Part shown: positions 25,025 to 34,132 of the stretch, piece by piece | Layout: every line of letters begins with the position of its first letter | Numbering within the stretch: the first letter of the stretch is position 1 | Source: Butyrivibrio sp. AE3004 | GTDB taxonomy: Bacteria > Bacillota > Clostridia > Lachnospirales > Lachnospiraceae | Direction of reading: 5' to 3' | NCBI RefSeq assembly: GCF_000703165.1 | Contig: NZ_JNLQ01000002.1 | Span: forward strand, 1,984,001 to 2,048,000 | DNA: 64,000 bases | Notes under the pieces: generated by a model | Seen by the model: the letters and a program-made list of their open reading frames with translations, nothing else | The model's database searches: none | What the model was told of the DNA's origin: nothing | Position numbers and translations under genes: made by a program

Positions 25025-25572
25025 AATAATATTACTTAAACTTCGCACAGTGGAAACTGGGCTGAGCTTGCAGCCATCTGCCACTCACACCCTCAGACCA
25101 TATACTCATTTTCACCGTCAATTGGCGAAAAGCATTCATCAGGCTCTTTGTTTTTTCTTTATTTCATGCGTGGTGCAAAACTCAAGGCTGTTTGCAAAAG
25201 CCACTAACGTTCTTTAGACTTTTTGGCAAGTGATTCTGAGCTTTGAATTTTCTTATGCTCGCATAACAGATTTCAAGTGCATGCGTGATAATTAGCGAAG
25301 AATGAGCGATTTTTATCACGCATGCACAATCAAAGAAATCTGTGTGAGCATTAGAAAATTCAAGCGAGAGAATATCGCAGCGAAAAGTCTAAAGAATGTA
25401 AGTGGATTTAAGCAAACATCTTTCAAACATGTTGCCCACGCATGATAAAAAACAAAGAGCCTTATGAATTTCGCCAGATGACGGTTCATCTGAGTATATG
25501 GTCTGAGGGTGATGGTGGCAGATGGCTGCAAGCTCAGCCCTTCTTTTCGTGCGAAGTTTAAGTAATATTATT
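25025..25572. repeat. 548-bp imperfect palindrome (giant hairpin)
   Basis: A perfect 24-base terminal inverted repeat (25025-25048 with 25549-25572) starts a two-arm structure that stays complementary almost to the centre. Matching landmarks include GCTGAGCTTGCAGCCATCTG on the left against its complement near 25520, a complement pair around AGGCTCTTTGTTTTTT, and a central pair GTGCATGCGTGATA (25277-25290) with TATCACGCATGCAC (25314-25327). By eye about four of five positions pair, with small bulges. It contains no convincing gene; the one short frame inside is a by-product. Folded, it would be a rod of about 250 imperfect pairs. Confidence 0.85.
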
Positions 25573-25616
25573 CTATCTCAACTGACTATTTATAAACAGA
25601 AGACAATACAGCAAAA

Positions 25617-25649
25617 AATCAGCTATCAGTATTATCCTGATAGCTGATT
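25617..25649 (-). terminator. Terminator of the CAP-domain gene
   Basis: AATCAGCTATCAG and CTGATAGCTGATT form a perfect 13-bp stem around a seven-base loop. On the minus strand it is followed by a T-run, about 75 bases after the stop at 25723. Confidence 0.85.
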
Positions 25650-25722
25650 CATACAAATCTGCCTACATGTTACACAATCTATATGTGTCCGTAAAGCGTC
25701 AGGTAAAGGACCCTTTACACAA

Positions 25723-26280
25723 TTAGTATCCAAACTCCTGTGCCCAATACCAATTTCCGTTATCGGCCTGGAATACAGCGATACCAACTGTCTTAAATCC
25801 GCCTTCCATAATATTTGCAGCATGGGTAGGTGATGCCATCCATGCATCAACAACAGCATCGCCTGTGTTGTAAAGCTTAGCAAGATTCTCACCATACATG
25901 ATACTACTGTTTACAGTATACCACTCAGTTCCGTTAGGTCTGCTGTGTGAAAACGTTCCAACAATTTCCTGTGCTCTTACAAGTGCTGCCTGTGTAAGTG
26001 CATCACTCCATGAAAGCTGTCCAAGTCCTGCTGCCGAACGTTTCTGATTTACAAGAGCAAATGCCGCCTGTGCTGCTGCCATGGCTCCCTGACTTGTTGT
26101 AGCTTCACCGGCAAGGGCAATAGCCTCATCATCGATATAAATGTTCTCAGTATCTTCGTTAATACCTCTGAGAGCAGCTACGTCATCAATTGTCGCCGCC
26201 TGCTTAGCACCGCAAGCCATCACATTAAGTGAAATAACGACTGCAACCATAGTAGCAATAACACGTCTAAACTTCTTCAT
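25723..26280 (-). CDS. CAP-domain (SCP/YkwD-like) lipoprotein
   Basis: 185 residues. A lipoprotein signal ends in the lipobox VMAC at about residue 23. The CAP domain occupies the last 120 residues, with FALVNQKRSAAGLGQLSWSD, AQEIVGTFSHSRPNGTEW, GENLAKLY and VDAWMASPTHAANIMEGGFK, covering the His and Glu positions typical of the family. It is an exported, membrane-tethered protein; bacterial CAP proteins have roles in envelope processes or spores that are mostly undefined. The start at 26280 is chosen because GGAGGA lies just upstream, and the longer frame would span it. Confidence 0.92.
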   Translation of the reverse strand: MKKFRRVIATMVAVVISLNVMACGAKQAATIDDVAALRGINEDTENIYIDDEAIALAGEATTSQGAMAAAQAAFALVNQKRSAAGLGQLSWSDALTQAALVRAQEIVGTFSHSRPNGTEWYTVNSSIMYGENLAKLYNTGDAVVDAWMASPTHAANIMEGGFKTVGIAVFQADNGNWYWAQEFGY

Positions 26281-26466
26281 GTCCGTTCCTCCAGTCACAG
26301 AAACAATAAATAAAATTAAATTACCTATAACAATAATAACATCTACATCATATTTGTCAATGAATTTTTCAATTAAATTTACATTTATGATTGATTTTTT
26401 TATTATTTTCTTTCAAAATCTCATATAGTGCCTTTTTCAAAAAATAATATAAAAATAGTTTCCGTC

Positions 26467-28560
26467 TTACCCTTTTTTGTACTTAAAAGTGCTATTTTTC
26501 GCTCCGGCCTTCTTAAGCATCTTCACTATTTTGTTGTATTTTTTCCTGTCGGAAGCAACAATTGTGATTTTGCAATCCTTATTTATCTTACTAAAGGCAC
26601 CGCTTTGTACCGTCTGCAGATTATTACCGTAAATTCTTATCGTTTTAAGTCCTGAACAGTTCTTAAAAGCAGCTCGCCCTATTTTCTTAACAGTTGCGGG
26701 TACTGTAAGTTTTTTAAGCTTAGCATTGTTCTTTTTTATTCCCGATGCTATTTCTGTTACTTTGTAAGTAAATCCGTTTTCATCGCTTATTGTTTCAGGT
26801 ATTGTAAGCGATGTTGATTTCTTATTTGCCGCTGTCTTAAAGGTTACCGCGGGATCTTCCATATCATTAACAATATAGGTACCCTTGGCGGAGCCTATGG
26901 ATATGCTCACACTGCTGCCTGTACTTTTAGAAGTAACAGTTTCTTTTGAAGCACTATCTTCAGACGTTTTTTCTTCTGTATTTTTGTCTCCCTGCTTATT
27001 TTCATCATTGGATTTATTATTATCTGATGAATTATTTTCAGAGCTGTTATCTTTTGATGTGTTTCCGCTGTTACTATTTCCTTCTGTCTGTGTATCCTTA
27101 TCACTTTCCTTACTCGGAGGAGTCTTTACAGTAACCTTACAAGTCTTTGTAATGCCACCATCCTCGGACTTCACTGTAATAACAGCCTCGCCTGCCGCTT
27201 CGCAGCTGACTGTATTTCCTGACACCTTGGCAACATCCGTATTATTACTGGAAAGTGCATAGTTCTTATTTGTAGCATTTGAAGGTGTAAATGACGGAAC
27301 TATAGTAAAGCTCTGTCCTACTTCCGCTTCAATTGAATCCTTTGAAAGAGTCATATCCTTCAAAGCAACATAATTACTGTCAGTACTTAGATTGGCTTCA
27401 CTCGTCTCAGTTAAATACTTGTAAGTATAATGTGTTCCTGTGGCCTTCGGCATACGAAAGCCTACATATCCGTCATTTTCTGTTCTCTTATGCGTGGCAT
27501 TACTTATTCCTTTAGTATACTCATCTGTTGTTCTGTTAAAATAATCATGGATGACATTGCCTGAGCTGCTTGAGGGTGATGCCCAGGTCGTATCAACCTC
27601 ATACCAGTTTCCGTCGAGCTTAACGATATTCCATGCATGTCCTCCTTTGGATGAAGGTGTATTTGCGTAGCCTGCAATTACCATGGTATTTATGCCAAGC
27701 TTATCCATGATCATCTCATAGCCTGTGGAATAACCATCACAAACAGCATTCTTATCGCAAAGTGAGCCATAAGCTGTGTGCGCAAGATCAAAATATGCCT
27801 GGTACGAATTTCCATTACCGGCACACTCATGATCATAGGTGACCATTTTTGCATAATAATCATGAACATTAAGCTCAGTCAGAGCCGCCCATTTGTTGTT
27901 TTCCAAGCCATTCTTTTTTATGTCGGCAACAATGGTATTTAATGAGTTTTGAATACTTTTGTTAATTGCTTCAAACTTAGTATCATCATAATATGCGGTA
28001 ATTATCAGGTAATCTTCAAACACACCTGTGCTATAGCTTAAAGTTCCAAAAGCAGAATGGCACATATAAAATTCAACATTTCCAGGATGGTCAAAATAGA
28101 GTGCTTCCCCAGCCCTGTTGATCGAGTCTCCCAAATCAGAAATATCGTAAGCATTGGCAAAAGTAGTCTTTCCCTTATAATATGTAACCTTGTATTTATC
28201 CTTATCTATAGCATTTCGATCAGCATAAGGTACATAGTTTTTTGATGAAATAATACTGTACATAGCCTCATACAATATCTTCTCATCCTCTGAAAGATAT
28301 TTATAATGTTCGCCCGTGTCCACATTTGAAAGGTTCAGATTTTTTAGAAGAGAACTGTTCCTTTGAAGCTTACTATTTTCGCCTGTACTATCAGTGCTAT
28401 TCTTATCATCAATAACTATAGGATCAAACTCTTCTACTTTAAGATTTCTCAATCCTCCTGCAGGTAAGCTATCCCTGGCAGATGCCTTAAATGAAAACAA
28501 TCCCGGAACAAGAAGTACCGACATTAAAACCCATATTGCCAAATAGTTCTTTTTACTCAT
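26467..28560 (-). CDS. Secreted multidomain protein: transglutaminase-like core, Ig-like BIG2 domain and LRR_5 repeats
   Basis: 697 residues. A signal peptide (YLAIWVLMSVLLVPGLFSF) is followed by an N-terminal helical region. A transglutaminase-like domain at about residues 260-350 has Cys in NAVCDGYSTGYEM, His in GGHAWNIVKLDG and Asp in WYEVDTTWA. A BIG2 bacterial Ig-like domain follows at about 400-480 (LSKDSIEAEVGQSFTIVPSF). A Ser/Asn/Lys/Asp-rich linker of some 70 residues leads to a BspA-type LRR_5 region (KKLTVPATVKKIGRAAFKNC) and a Lys-rich tail. No sortase signal is present, so it is probably secreted or held by its repeats. It shares its core and tail with the gene at 15080. Confidence 0.88.
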   Translation of the reverse strand: MSKKNYLAIWVLMSVLLVPGLFSFKASARDSLPAGGLRNLKVEEFDPIVIDDKNSTDSTGENSKLQRNSSLLKNLNLSNVDTGEHYKYLSEDEKILYEAMYSIISSKNYVPYADRNAIDKDKYKVTYYKGKTTFANAYDISDLGDSINRAGEALYFDHPGNVEFYMCHSAFGTLSYSTGVFEDYLIITAYYDDTKFEAINKSIQNSLNTIVADIKKNGLENNKWAALTELNVHDYYAKMVTYDHECAGNGNSYQAYFDLAHTAYGSLCDKNAVCDGYSTGYEMIMDKLGINTMVIAGYANTPSSKGGHAWNIVKLDGNWYEVDTTWASPSSSSGNVIHDYFNRTTDEYTKGISNATHKRTENDGYVGFRMPKATGTHYTYKYLTETSEANLSTDSNYVALKDMTLSKDSIEAEVGQSFTIVPSFTPSNATNKNYALSSNNTDVAKVSGNTVSCEAAGEAVITVKSEDGGITKTCKVTVKTPPSKESDKDTQTEGNSNSGNTSKDNSSENNSSDNNKSNDENKQGDKNTEEKTSEDSASKETVTSKSTGSSVSISIGSAKGTYIVNDMEDPAVTFKTAANKKSTSLTIPETISDENGFTYKVTEIASGIKKNNAKLKKLTVPATVKKIGRAAFKNCSGLKTIRIYGNNLQTVQSGAFSKINKDCKITIVASDRKKYNKIVKMLKKAGAKNSTFKYKKG

Positions 28561-28610
28561 AAAAATTATCCTTTATCCTTTTTGTAGATTGCAGCTTTAT
28601 ATCTGATTTA

Positions 28611-28652
28611 TTCGGGTTAAATATCGATTATTGTATATCTATTTAGCCCGAA
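28611..28652. promoter_or_regulatory. Inverted repeat in the divergent region before sortase
   Basis: TTCGGGTTAAATA (28611-28623) and TATTTAGCCCGAA (28640-28652) form a 13-pair dyad with one G-T pair and a 16-base spacer. It lies between the divergent transglutaminase-LRR and sortase genes, where both promoters must sit. It could be an operator or an RNA hairpin. Confidence 0.4.
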
Positions 28653-28845
28653 AGTGTATTATATTTTTATTAACTATTATGATATTGGCAACCTAAAGAT
28701 GCGATATAATAAAATGGTTTAAAGACATTTGTCTATGTTTTTAAGGAACAGTATATAAAAATGAAATTTCAGAAGAATAAAAGCATATTTTACAGATTAA
28801 AACAGTTTTTATAATGATATAAAGGAGCATTTTAGACATCAGATT

Positions 28846-29658
28846 ATGAATGAAAATAGTCACTCAAAACGTAGTCCATTTATTATCGTTAAAACGATTA
28901 TCATTTTAATACTTATAGCTGTTATCGGATATGAAGGCATAATGATATATAAAGATCAATCCGAGTATTCAGCAGCCGTAAACGAATATGACAATATACG
29001 AGACACATATGTCAAAGTATCCGACGATAAAACATCAGACAATGAAACTACTGATGATACGGAGGATTCTTATCCCGTTCTTGATATAAATTATGATGTT
29101 CTTTACGAGATAAATCCGGACTTTATCGGTTGGCTTTATTTTCCTGCCTTCCCGAAAATCAATTATCCTATTGTAAAAGAAAGATCCATTGACCAGTATC
29201 TTCATAAAACCTTTGACGGTAAGGCAAATAAAGCCGGCTGCATATTTATGGATGTTCTTAGCGATGAAAATTTTTCAGGACTAAGCGATATGATTTTTGG
29301 CCATAACATGAAAAACTTATCCATGTTCGGTTCTCTTAAATCACTTTATAAATCAGGAAATGAACATCTCCTGGATGAAGATCCTTTTGTTTATATCTAT
29401 ACTAAAGATAAGATTTTAAAATACAGGGTTTTCGCATACTATACCACTACGAACGCTTCATATAGTTATAATGAAGTAAAAACCCATGAGGATTATGATG
29501 CTTATTTGGATTATATAAGGAAAAATTCTCTGATAGAAATTCCCCAGGATGTAAGTTTTGACGATTATCCGTCACTCCTTACCCTTTCCACCTGTTCAGG
29601 TCAGGCAGGTAGCGGAAGAAGATTTGTAGTACACACGGTGAAGGTGGCTGAATTCTGA
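28846..29658 (+). CDS. srtB: Class B sortase
   Basis: 270 residues. An N-terminal transmembrane helix (IIVKTIIILILIAVIGYEGI) anchors the enzyme outside the cell. The sortase domain has the catalytic His in MIFGHNMKN, Cys in LLTLSTCSGQAGSGRRFVVH and the Arg in the same segment, the arrangement of class B sortases. It joins proteins carrying a sorting signal to peptidoglycan or pilins. No LPxTG or NPxTN-type protein is seen in the window, so the substrates lie elsewhere. The AAGGAG site is about 18 bases before the ATG, unusually far; no better in-frame start was found. Confidence 0.92.
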   Translation: MNENSHSKRSPFIIVKTIIILILIAVIGYEGIMIYKDQSEYSAAVNEYDNIRDTYVKVSDDKTSDNETTDDTEDSYPVLDINYDVLYEINPDFIGWLYFPAFPKINYPIVKERSIDQYLHKTFDGKANKAGCIFMDVLSDENFSGLSDMIFGHNMKNLSMFGSLKSLYKSGNEHLLDEDPFVYIYTKDKILKYRVFAYYTTTNASYSYNEVKTHEDYDAYLDYIRKNSLIEIPQDVSFDDYPSLLTLSTCSGQAGSGRRFVVHTVKVAEF

Positions 29659-29732
29659 TCTTATATTTATGCAAACCCTCTTGCTTCTTTTCCTTTGCAA
29701 AGGCTGCAGGATAACATGACTTCAAAGAGGAA

Positions 29733-31115
29733 TTACTCGCCTAGGGTAGTTCCTTTTTTGATGGCATCATCACCATATCTTCCTTTTATCAGGCGCTCCA
29801 TTTCACCAAGCCTCTCATTCTTTTCCCTACGCTCTTTTTCCTTTTTAATTTCAGCCTGTCCTGTGGTTGCCCAGTCAAACAGGTTGACCTGTCGGTATTC
29901 ACCGTTATCCAGATTATCAACACCTACTCCGACTAGCCTTATCCCTATTTCATCCTCAAAAAGTCCCTCTTCTCCTGTCAGTAAGTTTCCCAAAAGAAAC
30001 ATAGCATTTTCATAGATAACATCTGCGTCATCTGTGGACTCTTGCAATTTCATCTGTCTTGAAAAGCGCTTAAAATCCGCAGTTTTTACCTGAACGGTAA
30101 TTGTTCCTCCAAATACCTTATCGCGCTTTAGTCTTCCTGATACCTTTTCGGAAAGGTGCCGTACAATCGGTGGCATTTCCTTGTCATAGGAATCGGAGGT
30201 GATATCATTTGTCAAAGTTGTTTCATTAGAATAGCTTTTGGCATCTTCTCTTTCGGGATGAACAGTTTCCGAACCTATCCCGTTTGCACTTCTTTTTATA
30301 TAATCACCCGCTTTGTCGCCGAGCTGCGACTTTAGCAAATTAAGATCCATCTCGGCTGCATCACCGATTGTTCTTATGCCTACTCCCCGCAGCTTCTCGG
30401 CACTCTTTTTCCCACAACCGTATAAATCACCTATATCGAGGGGCCACATCTTCTCACGTATCTGTGCAGGATAAAGCGTATGAGTCTTGTCGGGTTTAGT
30501 AAAATCACTTGCCATCTTGGCGAGCAGTTTATTGGTTGAAATGCCAACATTTACTGTAAATCCGAGCTTTGTGCGAATCTCATACCTTATAGCCGCAGCA
30601 AGGGAAATCGGAAAAGGCTGATCAAACTCATCAAAAGACCTTATCTGACTGAATATATTTTCTCCGGAAGCTTTAAGCTGATCATCAGGCTCCTTTCCTG
30701 TAAGAAAATCTTCAAAGACTTCCAAAAGATGCTGTCTCACATTCATACCTGAAAGATCAGTCACATCCAAATAAGCTTCATCTATTGAAACCTGTTCAAG
30801 TATCTCGGAATAGCTCCTTAATATATCTATAAAGGCATGGGAATACTCCCTGTATGTCTGAAAATCGGAAGGCACCACCACAAGCTTTGGACACTTTTGA
30901 AGAGCACTTGTTATGGGTTCCGCCGTATTTATGCCATATTTTTTTGCGGGAATTGATTTCGCGGTCACGATACCGTGTCTTGTTTTTATATCTCCTCCCA
31001 CAACCGAAGGAATGGTCCTAAGATCGATCGCAGTCGGGTCCTCTTTTAATCTCTTTACTGCCGTCCAGGAAAGGAAGGCTGAGTTTACATCTATATGAAA
31101 AATTGTTCTGTACAC
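29733..31115 (-). CDS. dinB: Y-family DNA polymerase IV
   Basis: 460 residues. The catalytic palm begins FHIDVNSAFLSWTAV, holding the first metal-binding Asp, and the second acidic pair is in QVSIDEAYLDVTD. The thumb has helix-hairpin-helix-like GDLYGCGKKSAEKLRGVGIR, and the little-finger domain follows. It performs error-prone bypass of damaged DNA. The start is GTG at 31115 with an AAAGGAGG site five bases upstream. Compared with E. coli Pol IV it carries an insert (about residues 130-160) of unknown meaning. It is the second gene after phoH but is separated from it by a terminator hairpin. Confidence 0.95.
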   Translation of the reverse strand: MYRTIFHIDVNSAFLSWTAVKRLKEDPTAIDLRTIPSVVGGDIKTRHGIVTAKSIPAKKYGINTAEPITSALQKCPKLVVVPSDFQTYREYSHAFIDILRSYSEILEQVSIDEAYLDVTDLSGMNVRQHLLEVFEDFLTGKEPDDQLKASGENIFSQIRSFDEFDQPFPISLAAAIRYEIRTKLGFTVNVGISTNKLLAKMASDFTKPDKTHTLYPAQIREKMWPLDIGDLYGCGKKSAEKLRGVGIRTIGDAAEMDLNLLKSQLGDKAGDYIKRSANGIGSETVHPEREDAKSYSNETTLTNDITSDSYDKEMPPIVRHLSEKVSGRLKRDKVFGGTITVQVKTADFKRFSRQMKLQESTDDADVIYENAMFLLGNLLTGEEGLFEDEIGIRLVGVGVDNLDNGEYRQVNLFDWATTGQAEIKKEKERREKNERLGEMERLIKGRYGDDAIKKGTTLGE

Positions 31116-31139
31116 AAAGGCCTCCTTTCTCAGTTTGAA

Positions 31140-31174
31140 AACAGGTCACTGCATTGTTTAATCAGTGACCTGTT
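31140..31174 (-). terminator. Terminator after the phoH-like gene
   Basis: AACAGGTCACTG and CAGTGACCTGTT form a perfect 12-bp stem with an 11-base loop, followed on the minus strand by a short T-tract. It separates the phoH-like gene from dinB. Confidence 0.8.
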
Positions 31175-31201
31175 TATCTACAATATATACACGTTAACCT
31201 G

Positions 31202-32593
31202 TTATACTTCTACCTTATCTCTCATTCTGCCGATAGCATCCATGGCAAGCTTACTACGCTCACACTCCTCGGCAACAAGAGTTATCTGCCAGCAAAGGTC
31301 CGAACCTTTCATATGCTCTGATGCATATGACAAGCCGTTTGTTCTCTCATCAAGGAAAGGCCTGTCTATCTGATTGGGATCACCAAGCAGAATAATCTTG
31401 GTGTCCTTACCGGCTCTTGTAATGATTCCCTTTGCCTGTGCAGGAGTCATATTTTGTGCTTCATCGATTATCAGATAAGTCTTCAGAATGGAACGTCCTC
31501 TGATAAAATTAAGCGCTTCCGTCTGAACTATACCTCTCTCAAAGATCTCCTCGGTCTTATCCTGAAGTTCCTTTTCATCCTGATAACGTTCCTCCTCACT
31601 TGAATCGATGAGCTGTTCAAGGTTATCGATGATAGGCCTCATAAGAGGTCCTATTTTCTCCTGCTCATCACCCGGAAGGAACCCTATATCATCATCAAAC
31701 TGAGAATTAGGTCTGCAGACAAGTATTCGTCTATATTCTCCTGTAGGACGATTCACCATTTTCTCAAGGCCTACTGCCAGTGAGTAAAAAGTCTTAGCTG
31801 TTCCTGCCATACCCTTTACTATTACAAGAGGCGCCTTATCAGCCGGCTGCATCAGTGCTTCCTGAAGGAAATACTGACCTGCATTTCTGGGTGTAACTCC
31901 GTATGGCTGTGCTTTTTCAAATTCAAGTTTTTTAATGGTTCCATGATCGACCCTGCCCATCTGAGTCTTGTTTGTGGACTGGTCGCTTTGGAGGATCACA
32001 AACTCATTTTCATAAAGCGTGGGCTTTATCTTTTTGCCTTCTCCGTCGCAGACGTAAACTGCATCGACCGGAACTCCTTTTCTTCTGAACTCCTTAAAAA
32101 TCTCCTCGGGTGCATAAACTCTTATGCGTCCGGCGTACTGTTCTGTGTGTGATACTACCTGTTCAGTTGTAAAATCCTGAGCCTGGATTCCAAGAAGCTG
32201 CGCTTTAATTCGCATCAGTATATCCTTGGTTACGAGGATAACCTTTTCCTTTCGTGTATCCGAAAGCCCCTTGCATACTCTAAGAATACGATTGTCGGAT
32301 TTGTACTCCGTCATATCCTTTGGCAGTTCGACGTCCTTAAAATTCTTCTCGATTCTGAGAATAGCGCCGTCCTGCAGTTCAACTCCTTTGGTAAGATCTC
32401 CTTTCTCCCGCAGTTCTTCAATCAAGCGGATCACTTCCCGGACATTGGCACCCCGCTCACCTTCGTCGCGCTTGTGCGTATCCAATTCTTCAAGTACCAC
32501 CAGTGGCAGAACGACATCATTATCGTCGAAGCACTTCAAAGCATGTGGTGCCTGAATGAGGACATTAGTGTCAAGTACGTAGATTTTTTTCAT
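31202..32593 (-). CDS. PhoH-family protein with N-terminal PIN domain (YlaK type)
   Basis: 463 residues. Residues 1 to about 130 are a PIN nuclease fold (MKKIYVLDTNVLIQAP, later an acidic DNRILRVCKGL region). The C-terminal PhoH ATPase has Walker A VIVKGMAGTAKTFYSL and Walker B TYLIIDEAQNMTP. Such PIN-PhoH (PhoH2/YlaK) proteins are linked to RNA cleavage and unwinding; the natural role is not settled. GGGAGGA precedes the ATG at 32593, and the frame from 32611 would cross that site. It stands in a divergent pair with the MCP-like gene and has its own terminator. Confidence 0.92.
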   Translation of the reverse strand: MKKIYVLDTNVLIQAPHALKCFDDNDVVLPLVVLEELDTHKRDEGERGANVREVIRLIEELREKGDLTKGVELQDGAILRIEKNFKDVELPKDMTEYKSDNRILRVCKGLSDTRKEKVILVTKDILMRIKAQLLGIQAQDFTTEQVVSHTEQYAGRIRVYAPEEIFKEFRRKGVPVDAVYVCDGEGKKIKPTLYENEFVILQSDQSTNKTQMGRVDHGTIKKLEFEKAQPYGVTPRNAGQYFLQEALMQPADKAPLVIVKGMAGTAKTFYSLAVGLEKMVNRPTGEYRRILVCRPNSQFDDDIGFLPGDEQEKIGPLMRPIIDNLEQLIDSSEEERYQDEKELQDKTEEIFERGIVQTEALNFIRGRSILKTYLIIDEAQNMTPAQAKGIITRAGKDTKIILLGDPNQIDRPFLDERTNGLSYASEHMKGSDLCWQITLVAEECERSKLAMDAIGRMRDKVEV

Positions 32594-32665
32594 GCACATC
32601 CTCCCATTCATATAATTAGACGAGTGCTATCATGTGAGTTCCATGACCCTTTTGTCTATACAGGA

Positions 32666-32674
32666 ATTATACCA
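32666..32674 (-). promoter_or_regulatory. Extended -10 promoter for the phoH-like gene
   Basis: On the minus strand the sequence reads TATGGTATAATT, an extended -10 (TGG before TATAAT), about 70 bases before the ATG. The same ten-base core occurs on the plus strand at 32791, so the two divergent promoters look alike. Confidence 0.4.
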
Positions 32675-32790
32675 TATTTAGTATTTACAATGAAACAAAA
32701 TTACAAGTGTTTGTGGTATATAGTTTTTTTCATGATGGCCGTACAGGTAATAAGGAGCCTCCGAATAAATAGAATTAATACGTAAGAATA

Positions 32791-32799
32791 TGGTATAAT
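32791..32799 (+). promoter_or_regulatory. Extended -10 promoter for the MCP-like gene
   Basis: TGGTATAAT forms an extended -10 element about 35 bases before the TTG start at 32833. No good -35 box was found. Confidence 0.45.
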
Positions 32800-32832
32800 T
32801 TTCATATAAAATAATGGGGAGGGGCAGATATC

Positions 32833-34098
32833 TTGGCATTTTTTAGCAGGAATTATGAATATGAACCGGATAATAACTACTTGCCATTGGAAGAGTATGC
32901 TCCTACCATCAGCAGACAGGAGGTCGTAAAAAGAAAAAGGCTAAGCGACCTCATCTCTCCTATTCGCGATATTCCCACTGCATTAAAAGGACGCAGGGAT
33001 CAGATTGAAAATGATCTGGATTCATTCTCAAATGATCAGGACAAGGCTTATACCGATCTTGATGATATGCTGGTAGAGATACTCTCTGCAACCGACGGTC
33101 ATATCGATGATGTCAGGGTATTAAACGAAACTATGGAAAAAATCCGTGAAGCTCTCTCTTCCATAAAGGATACCACTGACAACCTTCCCGAGTTACCGGA
33201 TCATGATGTTTTGGGAGAAAGCATTGAAATCCCACAGATAAATCTTCCAAAGCTGTCCGAGGAATATTTGCCTGATCAGGAGCTTGTAACCCAGATAAGA
33301 AGCTATTCTTCTTTTTCACATATATTAAGAAAATCGGTGGAATACACGTTATCATCTCTGGAGCAGTATCACAAGCAGGTTCAGAATCTTTCAAAAAGAA
33401 AGGATATGCTTGAAGCACTGGCTTCGGAAGCTGATCTTTTGGCGCTTCATACTACTATAGAAGCAACTCATATGAATGAAGAAAGTCAGGCCTTTTCCAC
33501 AAAGGTTGCAGCAGAGGTCGGAAACCTTTCAAGAAAGATTCATGAAATCTCCGCTGCCCTTGATGCTGAGCTGGGTGTCCTTGAAAACGGCTTTAAAACA
33601 GTCCGCTCGTCAGTAAATACCATTGAGTCTGCTCATCGTGACGCCACAAGATATGCTGACATCTACTCCTCCGTCAGCAATGAATATTACAGACAAAGTA
33701 CCAATTACACAAATATTCTGATCAGTTCTCTTTCAACACTGAATCAGGATTTTCGTGTGGCAATGCAGAAAAATGACCAGGCACAGGAGGATTATCTAAA
33801 AGCCCTTGAGGTGTTCAGATCTGATATCAAAAAAAGCGCAGAGCAGATTATGTATAAGGGTAATCGTATAGGAAGCGTGCTTGACGGATGCATCCGCGGC
33901 TCAGCTTCTCTTGCAGATGAGATGACTGAAACTCTTGAAAAAATAGCCGAGCTAAAGGAATCACTTACAGCCGTAAGACGCATTGATGCCATAAGAAAGT
34001 CTAAATATTCAGCTGCTCTTCTTAAAGCTTTTGATCAGGATCTTGTCTGGCTCAGAAATAAGATAGAAAGCGTGCTCGAAGCTTCAGAGGAAGAATAA
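32833..34098 (+). CDS. Soluble coiled-coil protein resembling a methyl-accepting chemotaxis signalling domain
   Basis: 421 residues with no transmembrane segment, largely alpha-helical coiled coil. The centre (about residues 195-235: ASEADLLALHTTIEATHMNE, then AAEVGNLSRKIHEIS) follows the hairpin-tip pattern of chemoreceptors. However, the near-invariant [17 protein letters not shown] is altered to D-L-L-A-L-H-T-T-I-E-A-T-H, so CheA/CheW coupling may be lost. The start is TTG at 32833, supported by GGGGAGGGG 10 bases upstream; no ATG fits. It is transcribed divergently from phoH. The role is unknown; a cytoplasmic receptor-like scaffold is one option. Confidence 0.6.
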   Translation: MAFFSRNYEYEPDNNYLPLEEYAPTISRQEVVKRKRLSDLISPIRDIPTALKGRRDQIENDLDSFSNDQDKAYTDLDDMLVEILSATDGHIDDVRVLNETMEKIREALSSIKDTTDNLPELPDHDVLGESIEIPQINLPKLSEEYLPDQELVTQIRSYSSFSHILRKSVEYTLSSLEQYHKQVQNLSKRKDMLEALASEADLLALHTTIEATHMNEESQAFSTKVAAEVGNLSRKIHEISAALDAELGVLENGFKTVRSSVNTIESAHRDATRYADIYSSVSNEYYRQSTNYTNILISSLSTLNQDFRVAMQKNDQAQEDYLKALEVFRSDIKKSAEQIMYKGNRIGSVLDGCIRGSASLADEMTETLEKIAELKESLTAVRRIDAIRKSKYSAALLKAFDQDLVWLRNKIESVLEASEEE

Positions 34099-34132
34099 TA
34101 ATAGCAGAAAAATAGTAATAATAATTATAACG

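Noticed and set aside
25316..25531. 71-residue open frame inside the giant palindrome
   Set aside because: It has no ribosome binding site and its frame is explained by the palindromic sequence itself.
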